Shown here: positions 17,604 through 25,956 of the stretch, piece by piece
How the letters are laid out: the number at the start of each line of letters is the position of its first letter
How positions within the stretch are numbered: position 1 is the first letter of the stretch
Origin: Desulfuromonas sp. KJ2020
GTDB taxonomy: Bacteria; Desulfobacterota; Desulfuromonadia; Desulfuromonadales; SZUA-540
DNA length: 64,000 nt
Reading direction: 5' to 3'
NCBI RefSeq assembly: GCF_024197615.1
Contig: NZ_JAKUKE010000001.1
Coordinates: forward strand, 1,218,772-1,282,771
Program-made: the position numbers and the translations under genes
The notes under the pieces: generated by a model
What the model was told of the DNA's origin: nothing
The model's input: the letters and a program-made list of their open reading frames with translations, nothing else
Databases searched by the model: none

Positions 17604-17822
17604 CTACAGTTCTTCGAAAAACTCCTCATCGTCGTCCTCCGATTCGCCCTCGTCAAAATCCTCATCGAGAAAGCGTTCCAGAAAACGCTGATTTTCGCGA
17701 ATGCGTCGATCCACCTCGCGCTGCAGCTCCGCCAGCTCGGGAAAGCGCTCTTCCACCGCTTCATCCGGAGTTTCCTCCGGGGCGCGTTGCTCGCCTGAAG
17801 TCTGGATTTCCTTGTCAGCCAT
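17604..17822 (-). CDS. Small acidic protein downstream of glgA (72 aa)
   Basis: A 72-residue highly acidic protein ending in an Asp/Glu-rich tail (residues 53-72). Its middle (PELAELQREVDRRIRENQRF) is predicted to be helical or coiled-coil. Its ATG overlaps the end of glgA by 8 bp and GGAG lies before it, so it is co-translated with glycogen synthase. I do not recognise a family. Possible roles, all speculative, are a GlgA partner or a small regulator. Confidence 0.7.
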   Translation of the reverse strand: MADKEIQTSGEQRAPEETPDEAVEERFPELAELQREVDRRIRENQRFLERFLDEDFDEGESEDDDEEFFEEL

Positions 17823-19269
17823 GGCGGGTCTCCTGTGCGCGGTGATAGAGTTGCAGATAGTCTTGGGCCGACCGCGTCCATGAAAAGTCCTGCGCCATGC
17901 CGCGCTTGACCAGGCGCAACCAGCTGCGTCGGTCTCCATAAAGGGCGAGGGCGCGGTCGAGGGCGGCCAGGAGGGCGGCGGGCGTCGGCTCGTCAAAGAC
18001 AAAGCCGTTGGCGCGTTGCGGGTCGTCGGCCGGGTCATGCACCGTGTCAGCCAGGCCGCCGGTGCGGCGCACCAGGGGCAGGCTGCCGTAGCGCAGGGCG
18101 ATAAGCTGCCCCAGGCCGCAGGGTTCGTACAGGCTGGGCATGAGAAAGAGATCGCTGCCGGCGTAAATGCGCCGGGCCAGACCGTCATCAAAGCCCAGAT
18201 GGATATAGCTGCGCCCGGGAGCGTCCTTTTGCAGGCGGGCAAAGCGATCCGTGTGGACTTTTTCACCGCTGCCGAGCAGAACGAATTGCAGGTCGCGCTG
18301 AAGCATATCCTGCCAGGCACCTTCGACAATATCCAGCCCCTTCTGCGTGTCCAGCCGGGTAACCATGGCCACCAGCGGTCCCTTCGCCTGCGTGTCCAAG
18401 CCAAGGCTTTTCTGCAGGGCTCTTTTGTTGCTTTTCTTGCCTTGCAGGTTGGCGGCGCTGTAGTTGGTGGGCAGGGCCGTGTCGATGGAGGGATCCCATT
18501 GCTTGCTGTCGAGCCCGTTGAGGATGCCGCTGACGTCCTGCTGCCTCGCACGCAGGATGCCGTCAAAACCAATACCCATGGCGGGGGTGAGAATTTCGTC
18601 CCGATAGGTGGGCGAGACGGTATTGATTTTGTCGGCGTAGACGATGCCGCCCTTGAGGAAGGAGATCTGCCCATAGTATTCCAGGGCCTCCATGGTGAAG
18701 AGCGAGGGCGGCAGGTCGAGGGATTCCAGAACGGTGGCCGGAAAGAGCCCCTGGTAGCCGAGGTTGTGGATGGTCAGCAGCGTTCCCATGGAGGCGTAGA
18801 AGGGATCATTGCGCAGCTCGGTGCGCAGCAAAACGGGGATCAGGCCGGTCTGCCAGTCGTTGAGGTGGATGACGTCGGGGCGGAAATCGAGGCGGCGCAA
18901 AAAAGCGAGAACCGCCCGACAGAAAAAGCCGAAGCGTTCGGCGTTGTCGGCGTAATCTCCCGCCGGCGTGCCGTACAGACCCTCGCGGTCAAAAAACTCC
19001 TGGTTTTCGATGAAGTAGACGGTGACCCCCTCAAGCGTGGTCTGACGCAGCAGCCCCTTGCGCTCCTGACCGGCAACGGGGATTTCCACACTTTTACGGC
19101 TTTTGCGCAGAGCAAAGCCGCCGCGCTGGATGCTCTGGAAGCAGGGAAGCATGACCCGGACATCATGGCCCAGGCGGCGGAGCGCCTGCGGCAGGGAACC
19201 GGCCACATCGGCCAATCCGCCGGTTTTGGCGTAGGGAGCGACTTCGGGGGAGACCAACAGGATTTTCAT
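17815..19269 (-). CDS. glgA: Glycogen synthase (ADP-glucose, GT5)
   Basis: A 484-residue GT5 glycosyltransferase of two Rossmann domains that extends alpha-1,4-glucan from ADP-glucose. The substrate-binding KTGGL is at residues 15-19 (MKILLVSPEVAPYAKTGGL), and the C-terminal active-site region includes LMPSLYEPCGLGQL and a second TGGLADTV. It heads a run of carbohydrate genes on the minus strand, although the GH13 gene is 46 bp further upstream in transcription. No glgC or glgP lies in the window. Confidence 0.95.
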   Translation of the reverse strand: MKILLVSPEVAPYAKTGGLADVAGSLPQALRRLGHDVRVMLPCFQSIQRGGFALRKSRKSVEIPVAGQERKGLLRQTTLEGVTVYFIENQEFFDREGLYGTPAGDYADNAERFGFFCRAVLAFLRRLDFRPDVIHLNDWQTGLIPVLLRTELRNDPFYASMGTLLTIHNLGYQGLFPATVLESLDLPPSLFTMEALEYYGQISFLKGGIVYADKINTVSPTYRDEILTPAMGIGFDGILRARQQDVSGILNGLDSKQWDPSIDTALPTNYSAANLQGKKSNKRALQKSLGLDTQAKGPLVAMVTRLDTQKGLDIVEGAWQDMLQRDLQFVLLGSGEKVHTDRFARLQKDAPGRSYIHLGFDDGLARRIYAGSDLFLMPSLYEPCGLGQLIALRYGSLPLVRRTGGLADTVHDPADDPQRANGFVFDEPTPAALLAALDRALALYGDRRSWLRLVKRGMAQDFSWTRSAQDYLQLYHRAQETRHG

Positions 19270-19315
19270 GGTGTGGCACCTTTCCAGACAAAAACCTTAT
19301 GCACGCCCAGGGTTT

Positions 19316-22300
19316 TTACCCGATGCGCAGAAATTTATCAAGCCGGTAGCCAGCCGTCGCCGCGCCCCGCCGCCATGCTTCGGTCTGCTGAAAGCAGGCG
19401 GCCATAAAATCGGGGAAGGCCGCCTCTTCGCCCTCCCAGGTGAGGACGGCCGTAAACAAAAGCCCGGTGAGGAGATCTTCAAAACGCTCCTGGCGGAACC
19501 ACTGCACGCCCTCGTGCCAGTGAAGCGCCAAAAAGCGGGCGACAGCCTCATCCTCCAGCAGGCGCGATACGTCGCGGGCGGACTCTTTCACCCAGAAATC
19601 CTGGTGTTTCACCAGTAGGTGCAGCAGGGCGAGGTCGGGGCCTTTGTCCTCGGTGTCCAGGTGACGGCGCAGGGCGTCGTCCAGTCGAAACCTCAGAAGC
19701 AGGGCGGCTGTTTCCGCGGGGCTTCCGGTCGACCCCGTGAGTTCGCTCAGGCGGTGCAGAAGCAGAAAGGGCAGAACGATCCGCTTGCGCCAATCCTGGC
19801 TCTTGGTCGGCAGCAGCTTTTCACGCAGCGCCTTGAAGGTGGTCTGGTGGATTTTTTTGCGGCCGCTGCGGGCCAGTCGGGAAGCGAGCCGCAACGTTTC
19901 TGTCTGCAGACGACTGCCGAAAGTCCGGTCCGGTGACGGCCTTCTGGCACAGGTGGCGAATTCGCTGAAAAAGGCCGCCGCTGTTTCGGCCAAGCGTTGG
20001 GATACTTGCGCGGCAGCGGTCGTCGGCTTGGCCTGCAGCAGGTCCTCCGTCAGGTCGGGGGCGAGAGCGCGCAGCAGAAGGTGGTGCAGTGAGGCGAACC
20101 GTAGCCGGTCCCGTTCCAGGTCGAGATCCTTCGCCGGCTGGCCCGCCAGCTGCCCATGGAGCTGCTGCCAGGAGCCGTCGTCATCCTGGAAGAGGGTAAA
20201 ATCGAGAAAGACGCGGTAGTCGTAGGCCGGCAGCTGCAGGTAAAGACCGTTTTGCCGCAGTTCATCGCTCTTTTGCAGGTATTCGAGGCCGCTGTGATGA
20301 TCGCGGAAGCGCAGGAAGCTCCTGTCTCCTTCACCGGCACCCAGAACCTCGGCCAGGGTGAGGCGTTCGCTGACCATCTCGCCGCCGTCACCGGGTACCA
20401 GGCGGGCGGCCGAATGCTGCAGCCAGCCGCCGGTCTCGGCAAAGCGGTTGTGGTAGACGACCAGCGCCCGCTCGGAGCCAGCCTGGTTGCTGTAGGCCAG
20501 CACATCCTCGTTGACCTGACCGCCGCTGGTGAAGTCGAAGAGGCGGAACTGAGCCGATTCGCTGAAAAGATAGCGTTTTTTCAGCAGCGGAAAGATCTGG
20601 TGCTCGTGGTGGCGGATGAACCCCTCGTCGGGGCTTTCGTCCCAGTAGGCGCGGCGGTATTCCATCCCGTACTTTTCGCGCAGGCCCTCGATCTGGCCGT
20701 GCCCGAACATGGGCAGTCCCGGTAGGGTGGCCAGCAGCACGGCCACACCGAAGTACTTGTCGTCCTTGCCGAACTGTTCGACGGCGGTGGCCTCGTCGGG
20801 GTTGTTCATGAAGTTGACGAAACGTTTGAGGATCTCGGGGTTGAACTCGAGAACATTCTTGATGACCGAGCGATACTTGCCGTTTTCCTCACGCTTGAGC
20901 ATGTTCATGAAGGCGCTGTTGTAGACCCGGTGCATGCCGAGGGTGCGCACGAAATAGCCCTCCATAAGCCAGAAGGCCTCGGCGATCAGCAGGGTGTCGG
21001 GCACCTCGGCCGCCACCCGGTCGACCACCTCCCGCCAGAACTCCTGGGGGAAGGCCTGTTCGAAGGCGGCCCTTTCCATGGCATGTTCTGCCCGGCTGGG
21101 GACACCGGCGCCACCACCGGGCTGCGGGAACCACAGGCGCTGGAAGTGCTTCTTGGCCAGGGTCATGGCCGCGTCGAAGCGGATGACGCGGAAGCGGCGG
21201 GCGATGGAGAGGATCGTCCCGATCATGGCCTCACGGACCTGGGGGAGCAGGTAATTGAGCTGGGCGGTGTCGTTCCACGGCATGTGGGTGCCGTCGTTGC
21301 CGTGGTAGATGAAGCGCACCCGGCCGCTGCGGCGATCCTCGTAGCGGAAGACCACGGCGGCATCGCTGTGGTCGTAGTAGCCGTCTTCGATCTGCAGGCA
21401 GAGGTCGCCATCGTCGGAGAGGTCGGGTCCGCTGAAACGATAGGCCGGGTACGGGGGGTGGTCGAGCTGGACGAACCAGTCGGGATGCTCCTTGATCCAG
21501 CGTGAGTAGAGTCCGGTGTGGTTGGGGACCACGTCACTGGCGAGGCGGATTCCCCGGCGCCGGCAGCGCTCCTCCAGGTCGGCCAGGGCCGCATCGCCGC
21601 CGAGATCGGCGGCAATCTGGTAATCGTAAAGAGAATAGGCCGAGGCCGAGGCCTCGGGATTGCCGCGGATCTGCTTGATCTTGCGCGAAGCGGGCGAGCG
21701 TTCCCACAGGCCGATGAGCCACAGGGAGGTGAAGCCCCAGCGGGCCAGCCGGTCGAGTTCCTCGTCGGGGATGGCGTCGAGCCGGGTAATGGCGCGGCTA
21801 TAGCGGCGGCTGAGCTGATCGAGCCATACATAGGTCGATTTGGCCATGAGCACGACGTTGGCCATCCAGTCGGCATCGGAGGAGAAAGCCTCGTATTCCT
21901 CCGGGCCCCGCGCAAAGGTGGGAACGGGCACGTCGCCGGGGCCGCCGCCGCGGCTGGCCTTCTCTTCAGCGATGACGTCAAAAGCGATGAGGATATCCGC
22001 CAGCAGATCCTCCGGCAGGAGACTGCCCCAGGTCTGCCGAATCACCGCGAGCTGTCCTTCCAGGGAATCCGGCGCCGCCGCAAGAGGCGCCTGCAGCAGG
22101 GTACGCAGGGAGCCGCCCAGGGGGCCAGGAGCGCTTTCCCTGGCCAGCCAGCGGTCGAGGCGTTCCAGCACCTCGAGATAGTCTGAACTCTGGCGCAGGT
22201 CGGCGTCATCGAACAGGGGACGCGCACAGGCGGCCGCCCGGTTGCCCATCTGGATGGACAGGATATACATCTCCAGCAGTGCCTGCCGACGCTGCTCGCC

Positions 22301-22693
22301 CTGCAAGGGGCTGAAAATCTCAATGCCAGCCGTCTTGGCCGGTGGATAGAAGCGCCCAAAGTCATGCAGCGTTTTTCGCAGTTCGGGGAGCGCCATGGCG
22401 CCGTGGGCGGCTTCGACCCCCGCCGGCTCGACGCGAACCTGACGTTCCCGCAGATAAGCCTGGCTGAGGGCACGGAAAGCCCGGTTGAGCAGGGCGAGTA
22501 GGTAGAGCTGGCCGGCACTTCCCTTGAAGCCGGAATCCTGGCGCTGAAGCCGGTCGGCCAGGGTGCGCAGAGGAAAGAGGGCGGTAGGGCGAACTTCTTC
22601 AAAGTTCTCCGGCAAGGCCAGCTGCTGACGGGCCTTGCCGGAAATCTGCAGGGAGAGAGGAAAGTATTCAGGGTGCTTGCGATGAGGGGTCAT
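19316..22693 (-). CDS. Long GH13 (alpha-amylase superfamily) protein
   Basis: A 1125-residue protein with a GH13 barrel between roughly residues 280 and 720. Conserved regions: I, DVVPNHTG; II, RVIRFDAAMTLAK (nucleophile Asp); III, LLIAEAFW (acid/base Glu); IV, VNFMNNPDEATA. Region IV keeps the third acidic residue but has NPD where most GH13 enzymes have NHD. The first 280 residues and the last 350 are mostly helical and unfamiliar to me. No signal peptide, so it should act in the cytosol on glycogen or maltodextrin. ATG 22693 follows GGAAG; the long upstream extension overlaps galT and is rejected. Specificity cannot be assigned. Confidence 0.85.
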   Translation of the reverse strand: MTPHRKHPEYFPLSLQISGKARQQLALPENFEEVRPTALFPLRTLADRLQRQDSGFKGSAGQLYLLALLNRAFRALSQAYLRERQVRVEPAGVEAAHGAMALPELRKTLHDFGRFYPPAKTAGIEIFSPLQGEQRRQALLEMYILSIQMGNRAAACARPLFDDADLRQSSDYLEVLERLDRWLARESAPGPLGGSLRTLLQAPLAAAPDSLEGQLAVIRQTWGSLLPEDLLADILIAFDVIAEEKASRGGGPGDVPVPTFARGPEEYEAFSSDADWMANVVLMAKSTYVWLDQLSRRYSRAITRLDAIPDEELDRLARWGFTSLWLIGLWERSPASRKIKQIRGNPEASASAYSLYDYQIAADLGGDAALADLEERCRRRGIRLASDVVPNHTGLYSRWIKEHPDWFVQLDHPPYPAYRFSGPDLSDDGDLCLQIEDGYYDHSDAAVVFRYEDRRSGRVRFIYHGNDGTHMPWNDTAQLNYLLPQVREAMIGTILSIARRFRVIRFDAAMTLAKKHFQRLWFPQPGGGAGVPSRAEHAMERAAFEQAFPQEFWREVVDRVAAEVPDTLLIAEAFWLMEGYFVRTLGMHRVYNSAFMNMLKREENGKYRSVIKNVLEFNPEILKRFVNFMNNPDEATAVEQFGKDDKYFGVAVLLATLPGLPMFGHGQIEGLREKYGMEYRRAYWDESPDEGFIRHHEHQIFPLLKKRYLFSESAQFRLFDFTSGGQVNEDVLAYSNQAGSERALVVYHNRFAETGGWLQHSAARLVPGDGGEMVSERLTLAEVLGAGEGDRSFLRFRDHHSGLEYLQKSDELRQNGLYLQLPAYDYRVFLDFTLFQDDDGSWQQLHGQLAGQPAKDLDLERDRLRFASLHHLLLRALAPDLTEDLLQAKPTTAAAQVSQRLAETAAAFFSEFATCARRPSPDRTFGSRLQTETLRLASRLARSGRKKIHQTTFKALREKLLPTKSQDWRKRIVLPFLLLHRLSELTGSTGSPAETAALLLRFRLDDALRRHLDTEDKGPDLALLHLLVKHQDFWVKESARDVSRLLEDEAVARFLALHWHEGVQWFRQERFEDLLTGLLFTAVLTWEGEEAAFPDFMAACFQQTEAWRRGAATAGYRLDKFLRIG

Positions 22694-22719
22694 GGTTCTT
22701 CCAGGGGGTTGAAAAGCAA

Positions 22720-23760
22720 TCAATAGACGACGGTCGGGTCGGCGCTGCGAAGAAAACGAGCCGCCACTTCGGGTGGGGTGGGATTCATGTAAAAGCCCGT
22801 GCCCCATTCGAAGCCGGCGATCTTGGTCAGGCGCGGCACCAGCTCGATGCGCCAGTGAAAGTCGTAGGGGAGGGATCCCCAATAAGCCGGCTTGCCCAGG
22901 CGCAGATGCATGGGGGGGGCATTGTGCAGGACGAAATTGTAGGGCGGGTCGCGCAGGACGCTGCGCAGCCGCAACAGGGTATCCTTGAGAATTTCAGCCA
23001 GAATGCCCAGTTCCTGATCGGTCAGCAGAGCGAAATCGTGACTGTGATGACGCGGAATGATATTGAGCTCAAAGGGGAAGTGGGAGGCGTAAGGGGCCAG
23101 CACGACGAATTCCTCGTTGCTGCGCACGATGCGCTCGTCGGTTTCCAGCTCCTGGCGCAGGATGTCGCAGAGCAGGCAGCGTTCCTTGCGCCCGTAATAT
23201 TCCCGGCACACGGACAGCTGGGTCGTGGCCACGGGGGGCGTGATGGGAACCGCCATCAGCTGGGAATGGGAATGGGGAATGCCGGCTCCCGCTTCGACGC
23301 CATGGTTCTTGAAGATGATGATATAGCGGAAGCGGGGATCCTTGCGCAGATCCATCAGGCGGGCCCGATAGGCCCGCAGCACGTTGGTGATTTCAATCGG
23401 GGTGAGATCGGCGAGCTGGCGGTCATGGTCCGGCGTTTCGATTATGACCTCGTGGGCGCCGATGCCGTTCATGGCATCGAAGAGGCCGATCCCCCGTTTG
23501 TCGAGGTTGCCTTCGATGCGCAGGGCCGGATATTTGTTGGGGATGACCCGCACCTGCCAGCCGGACGTGTCCGGGCGGCTGCCGTCCGGACGGATGGCAA
23601 AGACCTCGTGGGTGGTTTTGTCCTCGCGGCCGTAGCAGAAGGGGCAAGCGGTCAGGCTGACTTCCTGGCGTTCGAGGATATAATCGCGAGGCCTCCGGCC
23701 CCGTTCATTAGAGATAATCACCCAGCTCATTTTCAGGGGATCCCAGCGCAGTTGCGACAC
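22720..23760 (-). CDS. galT: Galactose-1-phosphate uridylyltransferase family protein
   Basis: A 346-residue HIT-superfamily nucleotidyltransferase. Zinc-site cysteines occur in ACPFCYG (about residues 38-44) and CLLCD, and the catalytic histidine triad is GIPHSHSQL (canonical GalT has HPHSQ or HPHGQ). In clusters with glycogen genes, GalT-like proteins may transfer nucleotides between ADP/UDP and sugar-1-phosphates rather than serve galactose breakdown. No galK or galE lies nearby, which supports caution about a Leloir role. It lies 26 bp upstream of the GH13 gene in the same transcriptional direction. Confidence 0.88.
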   Translation of the reverse strand: MSQLRWDPLKMSWVIISNERGRRPRDYILERQEVSLTACPFCYGREDKTTHEVFAIRPDGSRPDTSGWQVRVIPNKYPALRIEGNLDKRGIGLFDAMNGIGAHEVIIETPDHDRQLADLTPIEITNVLRAYRARLMDLRKDPRFRYIIIFKNHGVEAGAGIPHSHSQLMAVPITPPVATTQLSVCREYYGRKERCLLCDILRQELETDERIVRSNEEFVVLAPYASHFPFELNIIPRHHSHDFALLTDQELGILAEILKDTLLRLRSVLRDPPYNFVLHNAPPMHLRLGKPAYWGSLPYDFHWRIELVPRLTKIAGFEWGTGFYMNPTPPEVAARFLRSADPTVVY

Positions 23761-23804
23761 GGCTCATTCCTTTCTTTCCGTTTGATCATGCAGGTCTCGG
23801 TCGA

Positions 23805-25922
23805 TCAGACATACCATTCGTCCGCTTCGAGTTCTTCACCCCGGTAATTCAGGGTCAACGGTCCTTCAGCCGGCCAGCGGGCCGTTTCTTCCCCGTCCAC
23901 CAGCAGATGAATGGAGAGGGTCAGGGTATTTCCCGCGGCCAGTTCCAGAGGAGCCAGAGGGATGGCCATTTCCACGATCTGGTCGCAGGCGCCTTGACCC
24001 TCGGCCACCACGGCCTCTTCGCCGGGACGCTGCAGGGTGAGGGTCTGTCGCAGCGGGTCCAGCCGGGCGAGCCATTCCTCCTGGCTGGCCAGCCGGATTT
24101 GCAGATAGCCGCAGGCGCCGATGAGGCTGGGCAGGTGTTCCTGCGGATCCAGGCGCAGGTAGAGGTGCTTGCGGTCGTAGCCGAACAGAAGCATCGAAAA
24201 TTGGCGGTGGGACGCATGCATGGCGCCGCCGGCGGAAAGGTCGGCTGCACCGGCTGCCAGCCACTCGAAATAGTCGTTGATCCGACCATCGATAAGCGGC
24301 GTGAACAGGGCTGTGGGTTCGTGAACCAGAGCCTTGCGGTGGGGCGGCTTGATGAAACTGTGCAGATGCTGGGGAACGGCCTGCCCGTCGGCCCGATAGA
24401 CCGCTTCGAGATGGCGGCGAAAGAGGCGGTCGAACAGGTCGGCCTGTTCGGTGGAATGATCGTCGCCATACCACCAGAACCAGTCGCTGCCCTCGGCCCG
24501 CAGCAGGTGCAGGGCTTTTTCCGGCAGGTTGTCCGCCTTCCAGTCGATGGCGGCCTGATCGCCCAGAGTGTCTCGCCGGGTGCGTTCCAGCCACTCCCAG
24601 GCGGTGTTTTCCTCGGCATGCCCGATCCAGATGGAGAAGTCGCCATTGATCCACGATCCCGGGGCCAGTCGGGACAGAGGGCGTCCTGGCGAGGCGGCCA
24701 GGGCCTCGGAGACGGTCGTCAGGCGCAGGGATGGTTCCTGCAGCAGGCGGCCGTAGAGGGCGGCGAGAAAGGGGTAGCCATTGTCCTGGTAGCGTTCCCA
24801 GCAGTTTTCGCCGTCAAGGATGAGGGCGACGACCCCGCCGGGGTGCTCGCGGGCTATGCTTTTCAGGTGCCCCGTCAGGTCGGCGGCGGCCCGCTCTGGC
24901 TCCCAATGGGCATAGACGAAGCCGATGCGGTCGGAGAGTTCGCGATCGCGAAAGAGCAACGGCAGTCCTTCGAAACTGCTGGGAGCATAAAGGGCCTGCC
25001 GCAATTCCTGGCCCTTGTCCAGGCTTTTGGCGAGAATTTCCTCGTCCGAGGCGGCCCAGAGCACCCCTTCCTCCTTAAGAAGGCGCAGCACTTCTTCGCT
25101 GACCGACCCTTCCGAAGGCCACAGGCCGCGGGGGCGGTCCCCCAGACGCCGGGCAATGAAGTCGAGGCCGTAGCGCACCTGCAGACGGGCGTCTTCGGGA
25201 TGCCGGAAGGCGGCGCCGGGGAGCTGGATGCCGGGGGTCGCCTCACGGGCAATGGCCGTCTGGCACAGCAGCGGCAAAATGGGATGCGCGTAGGGGGTGA
25301 CCGAAATCTCGATCTGGCCGGCCTCTTCCATCTCCCGGTACAGATCGATGACGCCGGCTACCTCCTCATCGTAAAGGTCAAACAGTTGCAGCTTGTCCTG
25401 TTCGCTGAAATTCTCCCCCTTTTCCAGCAGGTAGGGGATAAATGCCTGCTCCTGGCGCAGGTGGTGCCCCGACCAGGCCAGCAGAAACCAGACCTGCAGA
25501 TCGCGCAGATCCTGATCGCTGAAGGCGTCCGGATTAGCGGCCAGCGCGATGCTGCCCCTCTTCTGCGCCAGTTGCCGGTAACGGGCATGAGGGAGAATGT
25601 GGCGCTCACCGTGTACGGAGAAAAACTGGGTCAGCAAAAAACGGCGCTCGTCGGCGCTCATCAGCTGCGGGTCCTTACGGGCGGCCTCCAGCCAGTGATC
25701 GTCGGCCTCGCCCGCCATGTAACGCTCCAGTTGTTCTACCAGAATCGGCACGAGGTTAAAGGTCATGCGGGCGCCCGGAAATTCCCGGGCGGTTTTCAGC
25801 ATCTCGCCGTAATCCTTGACCGCATGCAGATAGGTCCAGGGCATGAGGGTTTTGCCGGAAACGGGATCCCGGTAATCGGGCTGGTGCATGTGCCAGATGA
25901 GGGCAAGGTTGAGCTGGGGCAT
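23805..25922 (-). CDS. GH57 glycoside hydrolase (amylase/glucanotransferase type)
   Basis: A 705-residue GH57 enzyme without signal peptide. Region 1 is LIWHMHQPDYRDP near the N terminus. The catalytic pair is probably the Glu in GLWPSEGSVSEEV and the Asp in LILDGENCWE. The C-terminal third is a beta-rich domain (LYLRLDPQEHLPSL, GNTLTLSIHLLVDGEE). GH57 includes alpha-amylases, 4-alpha-glucanotransferases and branching enzymes; the WPSEG form is common in uncharacterised members beside glycogen genes. Fits a role in cytosolic alpha-glucan remodelling with the neighbouring GlgA and GH13 proteins. Confidence 0.9.
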   Translation of the reverse strand: MPQLNLALIWHMHQPDYRDPVSGKTLMPWTYLHAVKDYGEMLKTAREFPGARMTFNLVPILVEQLERYMAGEADDHWLEAARKDPQLMSADERRFLLTQFFSVHGERHILPHARYRQLAQKRGSIALAANPDAFSDQDLRDLQVWFLLAWSGHHLRQEQAFIPYLLEKGENFSEQDKLQLFDLYDEEVAGVIDLYREMEEAGQIEISVTPYAHPILPLLCQTAIAREATPGIQLPGAAFRHPEDARLQVRYGLDFIARRLGDRPRGLWPSEGSVSEEVLRLLKEEGVLWAASDEEILAKSLDKGQELRQALYAPSSFEGLPLLFRDRELSDRIGFVYAHWEPERAAADLTGHLKSIAREHPGGVVALILDGENCWERYQDNGYPFLAALYGRLLQEPSLRLTTVSEALAASPGRPLSRLAPGSWINGDFSIWIGHAEENTAWEWLERTRRDTLGDQAAIDWKADNLPEKALHLLRAEGSDWFWWYGDDHSTEQADLFDRLFRRHLEAVYRADGQAVPQHLHSFIKPPHRKALVHEPTALFTPLIDGRINDYFEWLAAGAADLSAGGAMHASHRQFSMLLFGYDRKHLYLRLDPQEHLPSLIGACGYLQIRLASQEEWLARLDPLRQTLTLQRPGEEAVVAEGQGACDQIVEMAIPLAPLELAAGNTLTLSIHLLVDGEETARWPAEGPLTLNYRGEELEADEWYV

Positions 25923-25956
25923 GGCGGTCTCTTTCGTCCTGAGGGTGTGGTCCCCG

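Noticed and set aside
17823..18674. Long frame overlapping glgA upstream of the acidic protein
   Set aside because: It is out of frame within glgA and has a serine/arginine/proline-rich, low-complexity translation; only the part from 17822 onward is supported.
22720..23760. Assignment of the GalT gene to galactose catabolism
   Set aside because: No galK, galE or galM is nearby and the context is glycogen metabolism, so the Leloir role was not asserted.
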